Below are positions 10,543 through 21,943 of a stretch of DNA of 64,000 bases, one piece after another; position 1 is the stretch's first letter; each line of letters starts with the position of its first letter. The notes below the pieces were generated by a model, which made no database searches, was not told where the DNA came from, and saw only the letters and a program-made list of their open reading frames with translations. The position numbers were made by a program, and so were the translations under genes. Source of the DNA: Agrocybe praecox (lineage: Eukaryota; Basidiomycota; Agaricomycetes; Agaricales; Agrocybaceae); contig OZ024846.1 of assembly GCA_964017145.1 (NCBI GenBank), forward strand, positions 124,001-188,000, written 5' to 3'.

Positions 10543-13289
10543 ATTGAAAAACCAGTCGCTGCAGCGGATGAATCGTGGTACATTCAAATACTTACCTGTC
10601 GGAACTTATATCAAATTCCAGCCTGCTGCCTCGGTAATTACCGCATATTGGAAGGTCTAGCATGACCCGAGGATTGAAGTCAAAGTTAGAAATACTGACG
10701 GCTGGCGTAGCGTTCCATTTCTATTTTGAATTGGTGCTGGCATGATTGTAAGGCTATATAATGCATGACTATACCACATGAGAGGACTTATACTGACACG
10801 AGGGGCGGTTAAGTCGCCAGAACATCTTTCTGGGATACAGCTCGACTATACCGCGGATCGCGGCGCCGACGCTCATTTTGCGAGAATATCACGATACGAT
10901 CCATGTCCATCATGAGAGGTTGGATTAAGTTAGAAGTAAGCTGGAATCAAGACAACTGGAAGACAGGCTCGGATATCATGAAGACACATAAGTAACCTTT
11001 CTTGAACTCGCAGTGCACTTGGGTCTCTCAAACGCGTCAAAGAAGTTGGGAACAAGTCTGGAATTGCATGGCCATCAAGTTGCGTTTTATAAAATTGTAT
11101 TTAATGTTTATTTAATCAATATTTCCAAATTTATCTACAACGTGACTTGCCTTCACGGCACCCTTCGATTTAACCCGGGCAACACACCGTGAGAGTTTCT
11201 TTGTTTTAGGTTCAAATTTTATCGATGGTAGGATACAATCAATAAAAGTACATTTACATTCTTCTCCCATCATCCTCTCACCTTATAGCAAATTCCGACC
11301 TTACTTCGGTTTTCGACCTACCATGCACTAGAGTATGGAAAGCAGGACTATCACGCTCATTTTGACATGATGGCATCAACTCCGGCAGGTGTGCCGCTCG
11401 CTTGCGCAATGTGGGACCTTGGATACCCTCTCAGCCACATTTCTGTTGATGACCCTGAAACCGGCAAACCCAGGTAGCCGGTATCTCTCATATTTTGAAA
11501 AATAAATCCGTGAACTAGATCGATTTTCTTGCTCATTATGTAGGTAGCATATTGATAGAGCAGTTTTTTTGGGAGGATAATACAGAAATACTCGTGAAAT
11601 CCTTACATCGAGCGAGATTTTGCCGTGCTATGCCTTGATTAGCTAAGATGATTTCGCCACGGCCGCTTCACAGTTTCCTGCCTAATTCAGATCTTTTGTC
11701 AATTGGCACCCTGTCGATGCGTGCATCGGATATATTTAAGCCTTAAGCGTAAAATGTGTGTCTCAAAATACCTTTTTCTGTCCTTATTACTTTACGAATT
11801 ATGTCTTTATTCAATCTGAATAATAGGTAAAGCTGTACATGATATTTTAGCATCCAGAGATATTGGAGAGAATTTTGAACGGATCTGGTATGTAATATAA
11901 ATAACAACCTCTCGCAATTGGTTGTAAAATAGATTTTAGGGTTTTTATTTGATGTTCAGTTGCATGGTCAAAATAAATAGAGAGTATCATCTTTATGAAC
12001 ACCTGAATGTATATTAATAGTACCATACCGATCGATAATGAATAAGACGCCCGTGCAGTCACGTTCTCACGTCCTGCGGGCTTCGGTATAAGCCCAGATT
12101 TTGGACCCTTCGTAGAGATGGACCCTTTGTAGAGAAATGTTTACTACATAGAGCTCCAGTAGAAAATATCAAGTTGACATTCGGACTCTCAAGCCATTTT
12201 GCTACGTTATACAACAAGAAAATTGTCAAAAGGACAAGATCTCGAAGCACAGTTCCACTCACAACTGAAATCATCGGACCGTTCAGGGTCATCAACAGTA
12301 TTGCACGCGTTTAAAAAAGAAGAGTTGTGATGATGTAAAGTATGTACATAAGTCAATAGCAACGCCCGCTCAGTCACTAGGCGCGGGAATGTGTTCCTAC
12401 ATATCCCCGAGGAAGGAAAAAGTTGACCACAGTTGCACTCGGTTTGGATATTGTTCTTCCTAATAAATATTTTACTTGGTATTTAATATTTTGAAAGTAC
12501 GCATATGTCTACATCGTTTCGTATGAAAGTGTCTGTAACAGTTTGTGCCCCTGAGTTTGCCTATTTATAGATGTAGGAAATTGAGAACACCCAGGTTGCA
12601 GGTCAATGTATTTCTTTGGTAATTCTACGTATCTGTACCGGTATATTAATGACTGGGTGTTAAATCGTCCTGGAAAGCATATACTATACTTTCAAGCTGC
12701 AGACGATACTCCTGTAGTCAAATCACGGAGTCAACTGACACAGGGGAGCGAGAAATATATAAAAGGGAGTGACCGTCTACGGTATTCGAGGTCTTACCAC
12801 GCCAAATCAACGGCACAATCTTCCGAATTGATGGCATCATTTGAAAAGTGAGCGTGATAGTCCTGGTTTCCATACTAGAGGCCCTTTATGTGAGTTGGGA
12901 TCTGAGGTTATGCTTTCTTATGAAGTTAAACGATGTGCCAGCGCTAGGCCTGAGTGTTGTGATTGATGAGTGGATATTGAGGTTTTTGAAGCACGTACTC
13001 TAAACAATGCGTCCGAGTGGGATACTACGTATGGTATTTTATCGATACCATCCGAAGGCCCTTACGGTTCCTGTTGTGTAACGTTCTTAAGAGTACGCGT
13101 TTCTCTATGCTGGATCAAACTTTCCAGGTTTCATAAAACTCATACAATTGGGCGAAACAAAATTTATTCTGCCCTAAACTAATTAACAGATATGACAATT
13201 TTCACTTCCCTCTAGACGTTGATATATGTAAGCCTTTCGTTTGCTAATGAGACATTTGAAGGACTTTGGATGACTAACAGCACATACGG
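10543..13289. other. AT-rich intergenic region with a diverged inverted repeat
   Basis: No coding sequence recognised over 2.7 kb. About 70 bp at 11329-11396 recurs inverted at 12811-12880 (shared core AGGACTATCACGCTCA). The spacing of about 1.4 kb could mark the ends of a decayed element, but I found no terminal duplication. Confidence 0.45.
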
Positions 13290-14680
13290 CGAAGATCAGT
13301 TCGTTCAGATAAGATCGATGCAACGCCAATCCATAATGTCGTGTCAGCAAGGCGGCATTCCGGACAAGTTCTGTGGTATTTTCATTTGGGATCTATAACA
13401 CCCACCTTCGCCCGAATCCGAACTGGGCTACTGGATGAGGGTCACCTCGGGAGTAGTGTGAAGGGTCAAAACGATGAGGGTCGGTATACATCTCGTCGTC
13501 GAGGGTTATACCACTAGAGCGGTACCCTCAGCATGCAATATTGGTACGCTAACATATTAAATACTGCATATTCGCCACAATCATAGATCCTTTTGGGATA
13601 GACATTCCTTCATAGATATCGTCCTCGAGTAAATTATGGGAAATACCTAGATGAGAACGTAAACGTTGAGAATTTTGTCTTTCAATCAGGCACGTATCTC
13701 GTACCAGATGAAACACTGCTATGCCACCTATAGCACTCCTGTACCACACCTTCAACACACGGAAGTTGATCTCGGTCGTCAAAAGAAGGGAATTTGCCAG
13801 CACCAAGGACCTGATCAATTGCAAGCCCTTTCTGTGCATGTCGCTGGGTCGAGGGTGCAAAACCGTGGCGAGAATAGAAATCACCAGAGTCGACTATGTC
13901 TACGCATTTTTAAGGGACGAATGTGAGTGTGAGCCAATCCAACTTGCTGGTTTGATAAATTATACGCATAGTATCCGAGCCAGCAAAGCACATTTTGGCA
14001 GCGGCTTCTTTGATATACTTCAGTTTCTATGGATAATTTATTCCTACCTGCCCAAGTCCCTCTAAGTGCGTTGATAGAAATGGCTCAAGAGCAGTTGCTT
14101 CTTTCTATTACTCCGATAAGGCTCCAGAACGAGACGCTATTGTTTGAGCACATACATACCAACTGCGGCATCTTAATGTACGGGTCGTCATTCTGCAGCT
14201 CGTGAAAATGTACTATGCCTTGCATAACTTTCAGTTGAAAAACTAGTGGGATGAATATGTGGGCGGTACACTCATTCTCCAGGAAATATTGGTTGAGAAT
14301 TTCCGAGAATTCTTCTAGGTTGTCCGTCACATTTTGTATCAGTTTACAATCTTCTCGAGTCTGGCGCGTTCCGATGGGACAAGCACTTTGTAGAGTGCAA
14401 TTAGTCGTTCATTAATCGACTGTGCTTCATGAATAATTTCCCACACGAAAGGAAGGCAAGACGGTTGACCCATCCCATTCTGTGAGCTTATCGGTCAGTA
14501 TACATTTAGCAAGGTAATTGGGGGCGTAACGTTACAGGCTTATCACATCACTTTGCGGCCTATCGCTGTATATTGCGCTTCTCTTGTCAAGTAGATTGAC
14601 CACTGCCTTCATGCTGTTGAGCACAGTTACAGTTAATCCAGGAGTTCTCAACGATACGCTTTTTACCGAATGAATCTTTT
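13290..14680 (-). pseudogene. cytochrome P450 pseudogene, 5'-truncated and frame-shifted
   Basis: On the minus strand P450 exons appear in order but broken: LLDKRSAIYSDR, MGWVNRLAF...HSRLMN, VHFHELQNDDPYIKM, ATVLHPRPS, LEDDIYEGMSIPKGSMIVAN, TLDDEMYTDPHRFDPSHYS and FGFGRR with TCPECRLAD. In the last, the usual CPGRHLAD has become CPECRLAD, so the Gly and Arg after the heme Cys are lost. Several frame changes occur between pieces. The anchor exon (PPGPP) is missing upstream of about 14680. This is the most decayed of the larger copies. Confidence 0.75.
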
Positions 14681-15625
14681 GAAAGTCTGTTGGAGATTTG
14701 CGGAAATTTTGAAGATCCAGTAATTCTTTAGAAGCGAGTACATAAAAGAACTTATGAATGTCCTTTGCTGGAACAGTGGGATTACAATGCCACCTATGAG
14801 TGTATATATCATTGTCAGAGTACTATAGAGGGATACCCAAAAGGGCGGTATGTGATTGCAATCCCACCCTTTTGCTCTGCAATCCCACCCTTTGTGCGTC
14901 GATCCCACTTTTGCATTCCACGGCATTTTCCCGGCATAGAGCATTTTCTAACATATGCCGTGTGGTGCCGTGCACGGCATTGGTGCTGTTTTACGCATGA
15001 GCGTCGGGCGGGCATCACATGGTGACGTGGCAGTTGCACGCCGTTCAACTTCTTGCGCGTTCTAAATCATGTCGCCGTCATTCCGTTTGACAGGCACATC
15101 ATAAGATATAGAAATTCAACTCAGGTGAATGGAAACACCCTTTCTCTAAACATTTATCTAGAAAGGGGCTCCTCCCCATTCCTAGCTTGTAATCGCATTC
15201 TAAATAATTCATTTTGAGGTCAGACACGCCCCATAACCTTGGCCTCTGCGGCATTGAACTCGTTCCGAGGCATTTCCTGGCTACATACTCTTCAGTAGAT
15301 GTAGTACGCCCGTTAACGACGGTTCGATATAAATTGGGTTGACTGCCATCATCGGTATTTACTTCGGTTTTAAGTATAATCCACTGGGAAAAGGAAGGAA
15401 CGAGATCGCTGAATTTATGAGAAAAACCGTCCTTAAAAATATTTTTCTGCGCATTATTAGAGTCAACGTGGTGGACTGTATTTTGTTGCTCGCTGTTGTT
15501 GAAAAAGTCCTGTTTTCCTGTTCTGCTATACTACGCCCGCAACGGTCAAAAACTAGACTCGATACCAGTTTCCTCGGGTGCCAAAAAAAACCCCCCCGGG
15601 AAAATAATGTGGAAAACAACGTTGT
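14681..15625. other. intergenic with short repeated units
   Basis: Between the truncated P450 and the solo LTR. Near 14860-14915 the unit ATCCCACCCTTTT occurs three times with small changes. A GC-rich palindromic stretch (gccgtgtggtgccgtgcacggc, 14958-14979) follows. No gene recognised. Confidence 0.4.
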
Positions 15626-16090
15626 TGTAAGGTACGCACCTTGGCTACGCCCGAAACCGACACAAACACGCCATCTCAACGCGCAGCCAACATTTCGGAC
15701 TGAAGCCATTCCCCTTTCTAATTTAACTTCCTTTCTGCCAGCGAGGCACCCTTAAGGGGTCTCCGTCGCTTGTTTAATTTCTCTTGGAAGACTTCCTTTC
15801 GCCTAAATAAACCTTTCCCATTTTCATCTGGTTCCATATCTTGCCTCCTGAGTATCGCTACAGTAGAATTACATATATAAAAGTAGTCCTTCTGGTTTTG
15901 TACTCGCCAGCAGAAATATAGTATCTGTCTCACCCTCCCTATCTAACCAAGCAACGCTATGCTATGTTTTGATCACTGATGACCCTTTCCGTTCCCTACA
16001 ATAACCGCACCACCAAGAGGTTAGAACCCCGAGACGATTCCGCCTCGTCTCACCTCTTTCCCAGAACTTACAACGGTTCACATCGTTTCA
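15626..16090 (+). mobile_element. solo LTR (copy 1)
   Basis: A 465-bp unit that begins TGTAAGGTACGCACC and ends CACATCGTTTCA. It is flanked on both sides by TTGT (15622-15625 and 16091-16094), a 4-bp target duplication. A closely similar unit lies at 56336-56790 with its own duplication. TG...CA ends, length, a TATATAAAAG promoter-like site near 15871 and the lack of internal coding sequence fit a solo LTR left by recombination between the two LTRs of a retrotransposon. Orientation is inferred from the TATA-like site. Confidence 0.8.
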
Positions 16091-16094
16091 TTGT

Positions 16095-17437
16095 GTAAGT
16101 ACAAAGAAAGTGGCTAATTCCCTTTTGAGTTTTTTTCTCCCATTTTCCCCATGAATCTTGCCACTACAGTATAACGGCTGGTTTCGAGCATAGTCAAGAA
16201 CCGGCACGACGGCAATGTAATGATTATGATTAGATAAAAACTCGATAAGATTAACCATGTATGTACATAAATCAAATATTTTGATGGGATCGGGCACGGG
16301 CCCCGGGGGTATGTATCAATATTAATTAAACCCTGACTCCACTTAAACATGCAAGTTTGACAAGCGTGCAGGGGCGGGGAGAGTGCAGACGCGTGGCATG
16401 CGGCACCAGAACTTTACGTGATTTTGTTTCTTGCATTCTTCTCGGCGCCCAAGGAGACTGGGTGTCTGGTGATACTTATTACTCAGAATATGGAATATGA
16501 AATAAAAACGAAGGGGGACTTTGAAACATGGCAACAGAAAATTTTCAAAGAAATTAAACACACGACGGACAATCCATATGGATGCCTTGCACGTTGTGAA
16601 ATGAAATTCTAGTAAAAGGAAATTAAGTTCGGTCCGAAATCCTGAAAGGCATAACAAAAAATATAGACGAAACCATGAAAATAAAATGAAATAAAATAAT
16701 AAGAGTGGGGGGGAGTATGGTGCCACATACAATCAAAAACGCGCATCGAGGGGGCGTGTTTCCAATTTAGGATCTGCCGTCACTGAAAAATCATCTGAGA
16801 AGGAGCAACCAGCGACGCCATGAACCCCTTCCACAATCAGTAGCCTGTAGGAGCTCACGACATGCGTAGGCGACAATTATTTGCGTATTTCCCGATGTGG
16901 GGCGGTGAACAATAAATCCTTTTGCTCGCTGATGATTAAAAGTTACAATCCTTAGATAATTGCGTAATTAGGGATTGCCACTCGGCTATGGGCCACAGGA
17001 GCCCACAGGCTCCACCTCCATCGATTTTTCGCTAACGACTCGGACGTATGGGGGAATGGAGTGGATACGTGCTACGGGATGCTCGGCGAAGTGCGGGAGG
17101 ATGATTTTGATAATGCACTACAGAAACAATGATGCAGAATTTAGGGAATTACGCAAGATACGCTCCGCAAAAACAAACTAGAATTCGAGTGATGGTCAGG
17201 GAATCGGAAATCCTGGGGTCTGACACACAGTAGTTGCTCAGTACTCAGTACTAAGCGCTAAGCCCTCACATAACTAGATTTAAATGTAAATACGTATCAC
17301 TTCGCGTATTTCCTCTTCGTATCATCTATCTGCATTTGGGTCAATGAAACCCGATAGCGCCATGAGTGGATATCAGACGGGTGCTGTTCGCTAAGCGAAG
17401 GATCGGCATATCCATATAGTAAGCGAAATATTCTTGC
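16095..17437. other. intergenic, no gene seen
   Basis: Upstream region of the small secreted protein gene. A GGGCACGGGCCCCGGGG stretch lies near 16290. Open frames here are short and without recognisable content. Confidence 0.4.
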
Positions 17438-17438
17438 G

Positions 17439-17446
17439 TATATAAG
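17439..17446 (+). promoter_or_regulatory. TATA box
   Basis: TATATAAG about 190 bp before the ATG at 17632. It is the only strong TATA-like match close to this small gene. Confidence 0.4.
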
Positions 17447-17631
17447 GGCTCGAAATTCGTTCGACTATTTCCCAGAGTCGCCTGGTGCAATTCCTCTACT
17501 ATCCTTTTAACTAAATCGTGGGGAAACCTTTACAATATGCCGTTTTCAGACTCTCTGACGACAATTTTTGCAACACAGACAACTTACGGGCAGCGCCCTA
17601 TAACCTAACCACTTCCAACTCACTGATCGAA

Positions 17632-18086
17632 ATGCGCTTTTCATTCAACATCCTTGCTGTCGCTGCTCTGTTGTTCAGTTCAACCGCCCTCGCTGCTTAC
17701 GAGGTATGTGTAATGACCCACGCTTGTTGACCTGGTCTAACTTTGTTTGTATTCTTAGCACGATATCGACGCGATTATTGCACGTCATGAACGGGACCTG
17801 GAGCTTGAGGCTCGCGGTGAAACGACCGAGTTTGAGATTCGCGCTATGCTTGTTGAGCGCAACCCTCGTGGAGAGTATGTCACATCCCTTAGTGTAACTT
17901 TAACCGCTCGATTGTACTCACCTGGTCACCCAACACTACAGCTGCAGTACGGCTTCTCCGGAGCGAATGACAGGCCCAGCTTGTGCGCGCAGTGGAGGAC
18001 ATGGATGGATGTCGAATGGCCGATGCTTCACAAGACAACAGGCGGCAATGCAAGGCAACGTGATCAAGGGATCGTGTTACTTTTAG
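17632..18086 (+). CDS. small secreted Cys-containing protein
   Basis: Three exons (17632-17703, 17759-17874, 17942-18086) give an exact frame of 110 residues. Residues 1-21 are a signal peptide (MRFSFNILAVAALLFSSTALA). A charged segment follows (DAIIARHERDLELEARGE) and may be a pro-region. The C-terminal part is short and holds four Cys (in DCST, PACA, RCFT and GSCYF), enough for two disulfides. The protein is likely exported. I do not recognise a family. It sits alone between degraded P450 copies, with a TATA box about 190 bp upstream. Intron phases and good GT/AG sites support the model. Size, Cys content and signal peptide match what is called a small secreted protein in Agaricomycetes; a role in interaction with hosts or rivals is inference only. 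Confidence 0.7.
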
Positions 18087-19349
18087 TCACTGGCAAAATT
18101 GTAGATGTACGCGCCTAGCGCTAGAGTTTTGCAAGATAATAAATGGCACGAATTGGGAAGATTAAATAAGATCAGTATTTATAAGTACTGATTAATTGAT
18201 TGATCATCATCGCAACTGACGGGTAGACTGTTTTTAATTTAGATCTCAGATTTAATCCGCGGTTTGGGGCTGAACAATTTCCCTGACGTTCGAACGCAAG
18301 AAGACAATCGAAGACTTGTAACATTAAAACATGTTGTAAATGCTAGACTAGAGAGTCTGTTATCCTTAAACCGGGCTGACCGGTTTGTGGCCTGCCGCCT
18401 TCATACTAGAGCGTGTTATGCAGAGCCTGGGCGCTCACTCGTGAGTGCTTTGTGCGATATGGCTCTGGTAGCTGTGACTCGTTTTTCTCTGCATTGTATG
18501 CACATTTCTAAATTCGGGCGTACGCTGTATCCATGCTATGCCGTCAAATCACAACATATATCATTTTGATATGTATTCTGTCTGGATGCTTCTCGCGTGT
18601 TTAATATAAGACTGCTACCATGCAGTGTAATCATTAAGAGTAAACTCTGGTCAAACACTGTGAATAGCGAGTCGTGTTTCCCGCCATGTTTTAATTCTGT
18701 AGTCACAGGTTCAGGGCAGATACTGCACGTTTTGTGCTTCAAGGCGTCTACCTCGGCAAGACGGTGGCCGCTTTGGGTTTTGCCCAAATGAATAGGCTTA
18801 CTAAGTATAAGTCTATTAAAAACATGATTATTTCAAGAGACATATCTTATGAATCATTATCAGATATTGATGTTAACGAGTGGCGGAAACTCGATGGGAT
18901 CCCATCGAATACAGGGACTAAGAGTATTATCATTATGTAGGTATTAATACTTATGGGTAAGAGGCTCTCTTTACTTTTCAGAAGAGCTGATACCTATATG
19001 CACAGCTCGAAAGGGAGTTTACAGGGGCACTCTAACGCGTATCGTTAATCCTAGTTAATTTCGAAGGCTGACGTTTGTACTGGGGTTGCATCGTTCAATT
19101 ACCTACGTAGTGATCTCCTGATCTGCGGAAAGCATTGCGCAACCCACGGGGCTAGGCACCTGGCACTCCCACGCCATTGAATTGAACTTTTCATTCTCGG
19201 TTCGTAGGTAAACGTAATCTGACTGGCTTCCCAGATATGCTCTGTTTCATTTCTTTTATAAGTGCGCCCTTCAACCTGGGATGCCAGGGCGCGAATACCT
19301 ACCACCTCATACTTCATAACCAGACCATAGGCAGAAATAGCTTCAAATT
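18087..19349. other. intergenic, no gene seen
   Basis: Region upstream of the intact plus-strand P450. Only short frames without recognisable content. Confidence 0.4.
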
Positions 19350-21431
19350 ATGATTATTTTCATCGTATCAGCCGTATCGCTGCTAATATCTTACTGGCTT
19401 ATTCTTTATCGGTTAAGACCATCCCGGAATGTTCTTCTCCCTCCTAGTCCTCCAGCGTATCCACTGATAGGTCACCTACCAATGATACCTCCGAAGCATA
19501 CCGATGTGTTTTTTTATGAGCTTTCTAAGAAATATGGTACGCCTTATGACAGGATATCTTTTCTATAGTTCTCTGGAAATTAACAAGGAACTTCCCAGGC
19601 AAGGTTGTATCCCTGCAAATTCCCGGGAGGACTCTTGTCGTCCTCAACAGTGCGAAAGCAGCGATTGATTTATTGGATAAGCGGAGTGCAATTTACAGTG
19701 ATCGTGCTGTCTCGACTATGATGCTTCTGTGTGTCTCCCATATGTTCAAATTCATAAGTAACTGACATTTTTGTTTGGTTAGAATGGGATGGCGGAATAA
19801 CCTCGTATTCACTCCATATGGGAAAGAATGTTCGACGTATAGAAAACTTCTGAGTGAATGCTTCAACCAGAAACGATGTCAATCGTACAAGTCTTTTCAA
19901 CTCATTGAAGCCAGCCGTTTGGTTCATGGCTTCTCAACCACGCCTGACGATTTCATCACTCACATAAGTCGGTGAGTGGATCTCAAGTACTGTAGTAGTA
20001 ATTTTGATGGAAAACGTCTTTCAGCTTCTCTGCCGCCATGATACTGCGTGTTGTATATGGTCACGAGATATCGTCCATCGACGATCCATACGTCAAGATT
20101 ACTTCGGATGCAGGGTACTGCATAGCTAACTGTGCAGTACCCGGAAACAATCCCCTCGACATATTCCCATTTCGTATGCTAATATTTTCCCTCCTCCCCT
20201 CTCGTTTTCTCATCTAAAATATAGTTCAACATCTTCCTTCGTGGTTCCCTGGGACCGAAGCAGCAACACAAGCACGCGCTTTCCGTCCAGCGGTTGATAG
20301 GATTCATGAATATCCTTTTGATGACGTCAAGAGGCAAATGGTAAGTACATCACCGTTGTATTACTACTACCTTTTCATTGGTCCTATAGGAAGAAGGAAC
20401 AGCCATCGAGTCATTTTTGTCGACCCATCTCGAAGGGCTGCGGAGAGAAGGTGATAGATATCCATATACGGTGGATGAGATTAGGGGCGTAGCGGCGGTT
20501 AGCTACACGGCCGGATCTGATACAGTGAGTTTATGAGAATTTATTGGGCTGGCCAAGGTTTGATTCTGACGCCCCATATTCACTCTCCCCGAAGACATGG
20601 GCTACCATCTTAATATTCGTTTTAGCTCTGGTTTTACACCCTGAATGTCAGTCACAAGCACAAGAAGAAATGGATCGTGTTCTTGGTGGCGTAAGACTTC
20701 CACAATTTGAAGATCGAACAAGTTTACCGTACATGGAGTGTCTTTTACAAGAAACGTACCGATGGCATAATGCTGCCCCTCTAGGTACGTACATTCAAAT
20801 ATGGGAGCTCTTCTAAGTTTTGATAGCAAATTTAGGTGTTCCACATCGCTCGACTGAGGACGATATATATGAAGGAATGTTCATACCTCAAGGTTCAATT
20901 GTTATAGTCAATGCTCGGTCAGTTACTAGTCCTTCATTCGTTCGCCTTTTTACTTAATCATCAAATTAAGTGGCATGTCGCTGGACGAAGATGTGTACAG
21001 AGATCCCCACATTTTTGACCCAACGCGTTATCAGCGAGGAGAGCCGTTTATGTCTTCACAATATGGCTTTGGGCGTCGGTATGCCTTTTCAGTCATTTCA
21101 TTATGCAGTCATCGTAGTTAAAGTTCGATATCATGATCTGACACTGGTTCTCAGAATCTGTCCGGGACGTCATTTGGCTGATGCAAGCGTGTGGATTGCT
21201 GCAGCGTCCATCATCTCCGCTTTGACGATATCGCCTGCTCGCGATGAACAGGGACGCCAAATTATTCCTAAAGAAGAATTCGTCTCTGCCATTACGTGGT
21301 AAGGATCGTTTGCGTTTGCGCTTTTAAACCCTCTAATGATGTGCAACTCCTGACGCCTGCATCTCAGCCATCCAAAGTTTTTTAAGTGCAGTATTAGCCC
21401 ACGAAACAACATTGTAGATCTTGATGCATGA
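19350..21431 (+). CDS. cytochrome P450 monooxygenase (intact, clan CYP64-like)
   Basis: Eleven exons (19350-19536, 19599-19728, 19783-19971, 20025-20173, 20225-20340, 20390-20524, 20595-20784, 20836-20917, 20971-21078, 21155-21298, 21368-21431) give 497 residues without any break. Residues 1-20 form a membrane anchor, followed by a Pro-rich hinge (PPSPPAYPLIGH). The I-helix oxygen-binding site is TAGSDT (about 297-302). The ExxR pair is E355/R358 (ETYR). The PERF-like site is FDPTRY. The heme loop is YGFGRRICPGRHLAD with Cys431. The family resembles Agaricomycete proteins annotated as O-methylsterigmatocystin-oxidoreductase-like. It would hydroxylate a small hydrophobic molecule at the ER with a P450 reductase; the substrate is unknown. 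A broken partial copy follows directly at 21944. Confidence 0.9.
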
Positions 21432-21943
21432 TGGGTAAGCGTCACACATCCGAAAGCATCATTTTGTGCATCTATCGCTATAAATGAACATACGGTTGCT
21501 TCGGATCTGATGCAGTAATTCAAACAATTATTCTGAATATTGAATTTACTATTGAAGTATTTGTAAACCATATTACTTTGCGAGTCTGAAAAGGCTATAT
21601 TTTGGAAGATACTTTTCGGAGTATCTATTTTTCACGGTGACATGATGTCAGTCCGTGCTGGTCACAATGCCAATATTCCTACAGCGTCGGAGATCTCGGG
21701 CGAGATCGAAGGATCCAACAGAGCTAAATTCGATGTTCCTACTGGTCATTTTAAGCTTACAATGCAATTGTTCGCTCTTCATCGGCGATGAATTCATAGG
21801 GTGGCGCTCGTCTAATCCTGATTCAGAGTATATCTATAGGACCTACTAGAAGTATAGCCCATCTCGTCGTGAAGGCTTAACATGGGCACGTTTCTGTTAT
21901 TTTTTGTCCTCTCGAGTCTGATTTTCATGAATCCATCTCCCCT
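21432..21943. other. spacer between P450 gene and P450 relic
   Basis: No coding sequence recognised. The relic that follows starts abruptly at the exon after the I-helix, so the duplicated segment seems to begin near 21940. Confidence 0.4.

Noticed and set aside
14860..14915. Three ATCCCACCCTTTT-like units, considered as a CRISPR-like or satellite array
   Set aside because: Only three imperfect units with irregular spacing; no leader or cas genes, and the organism is a fungus.
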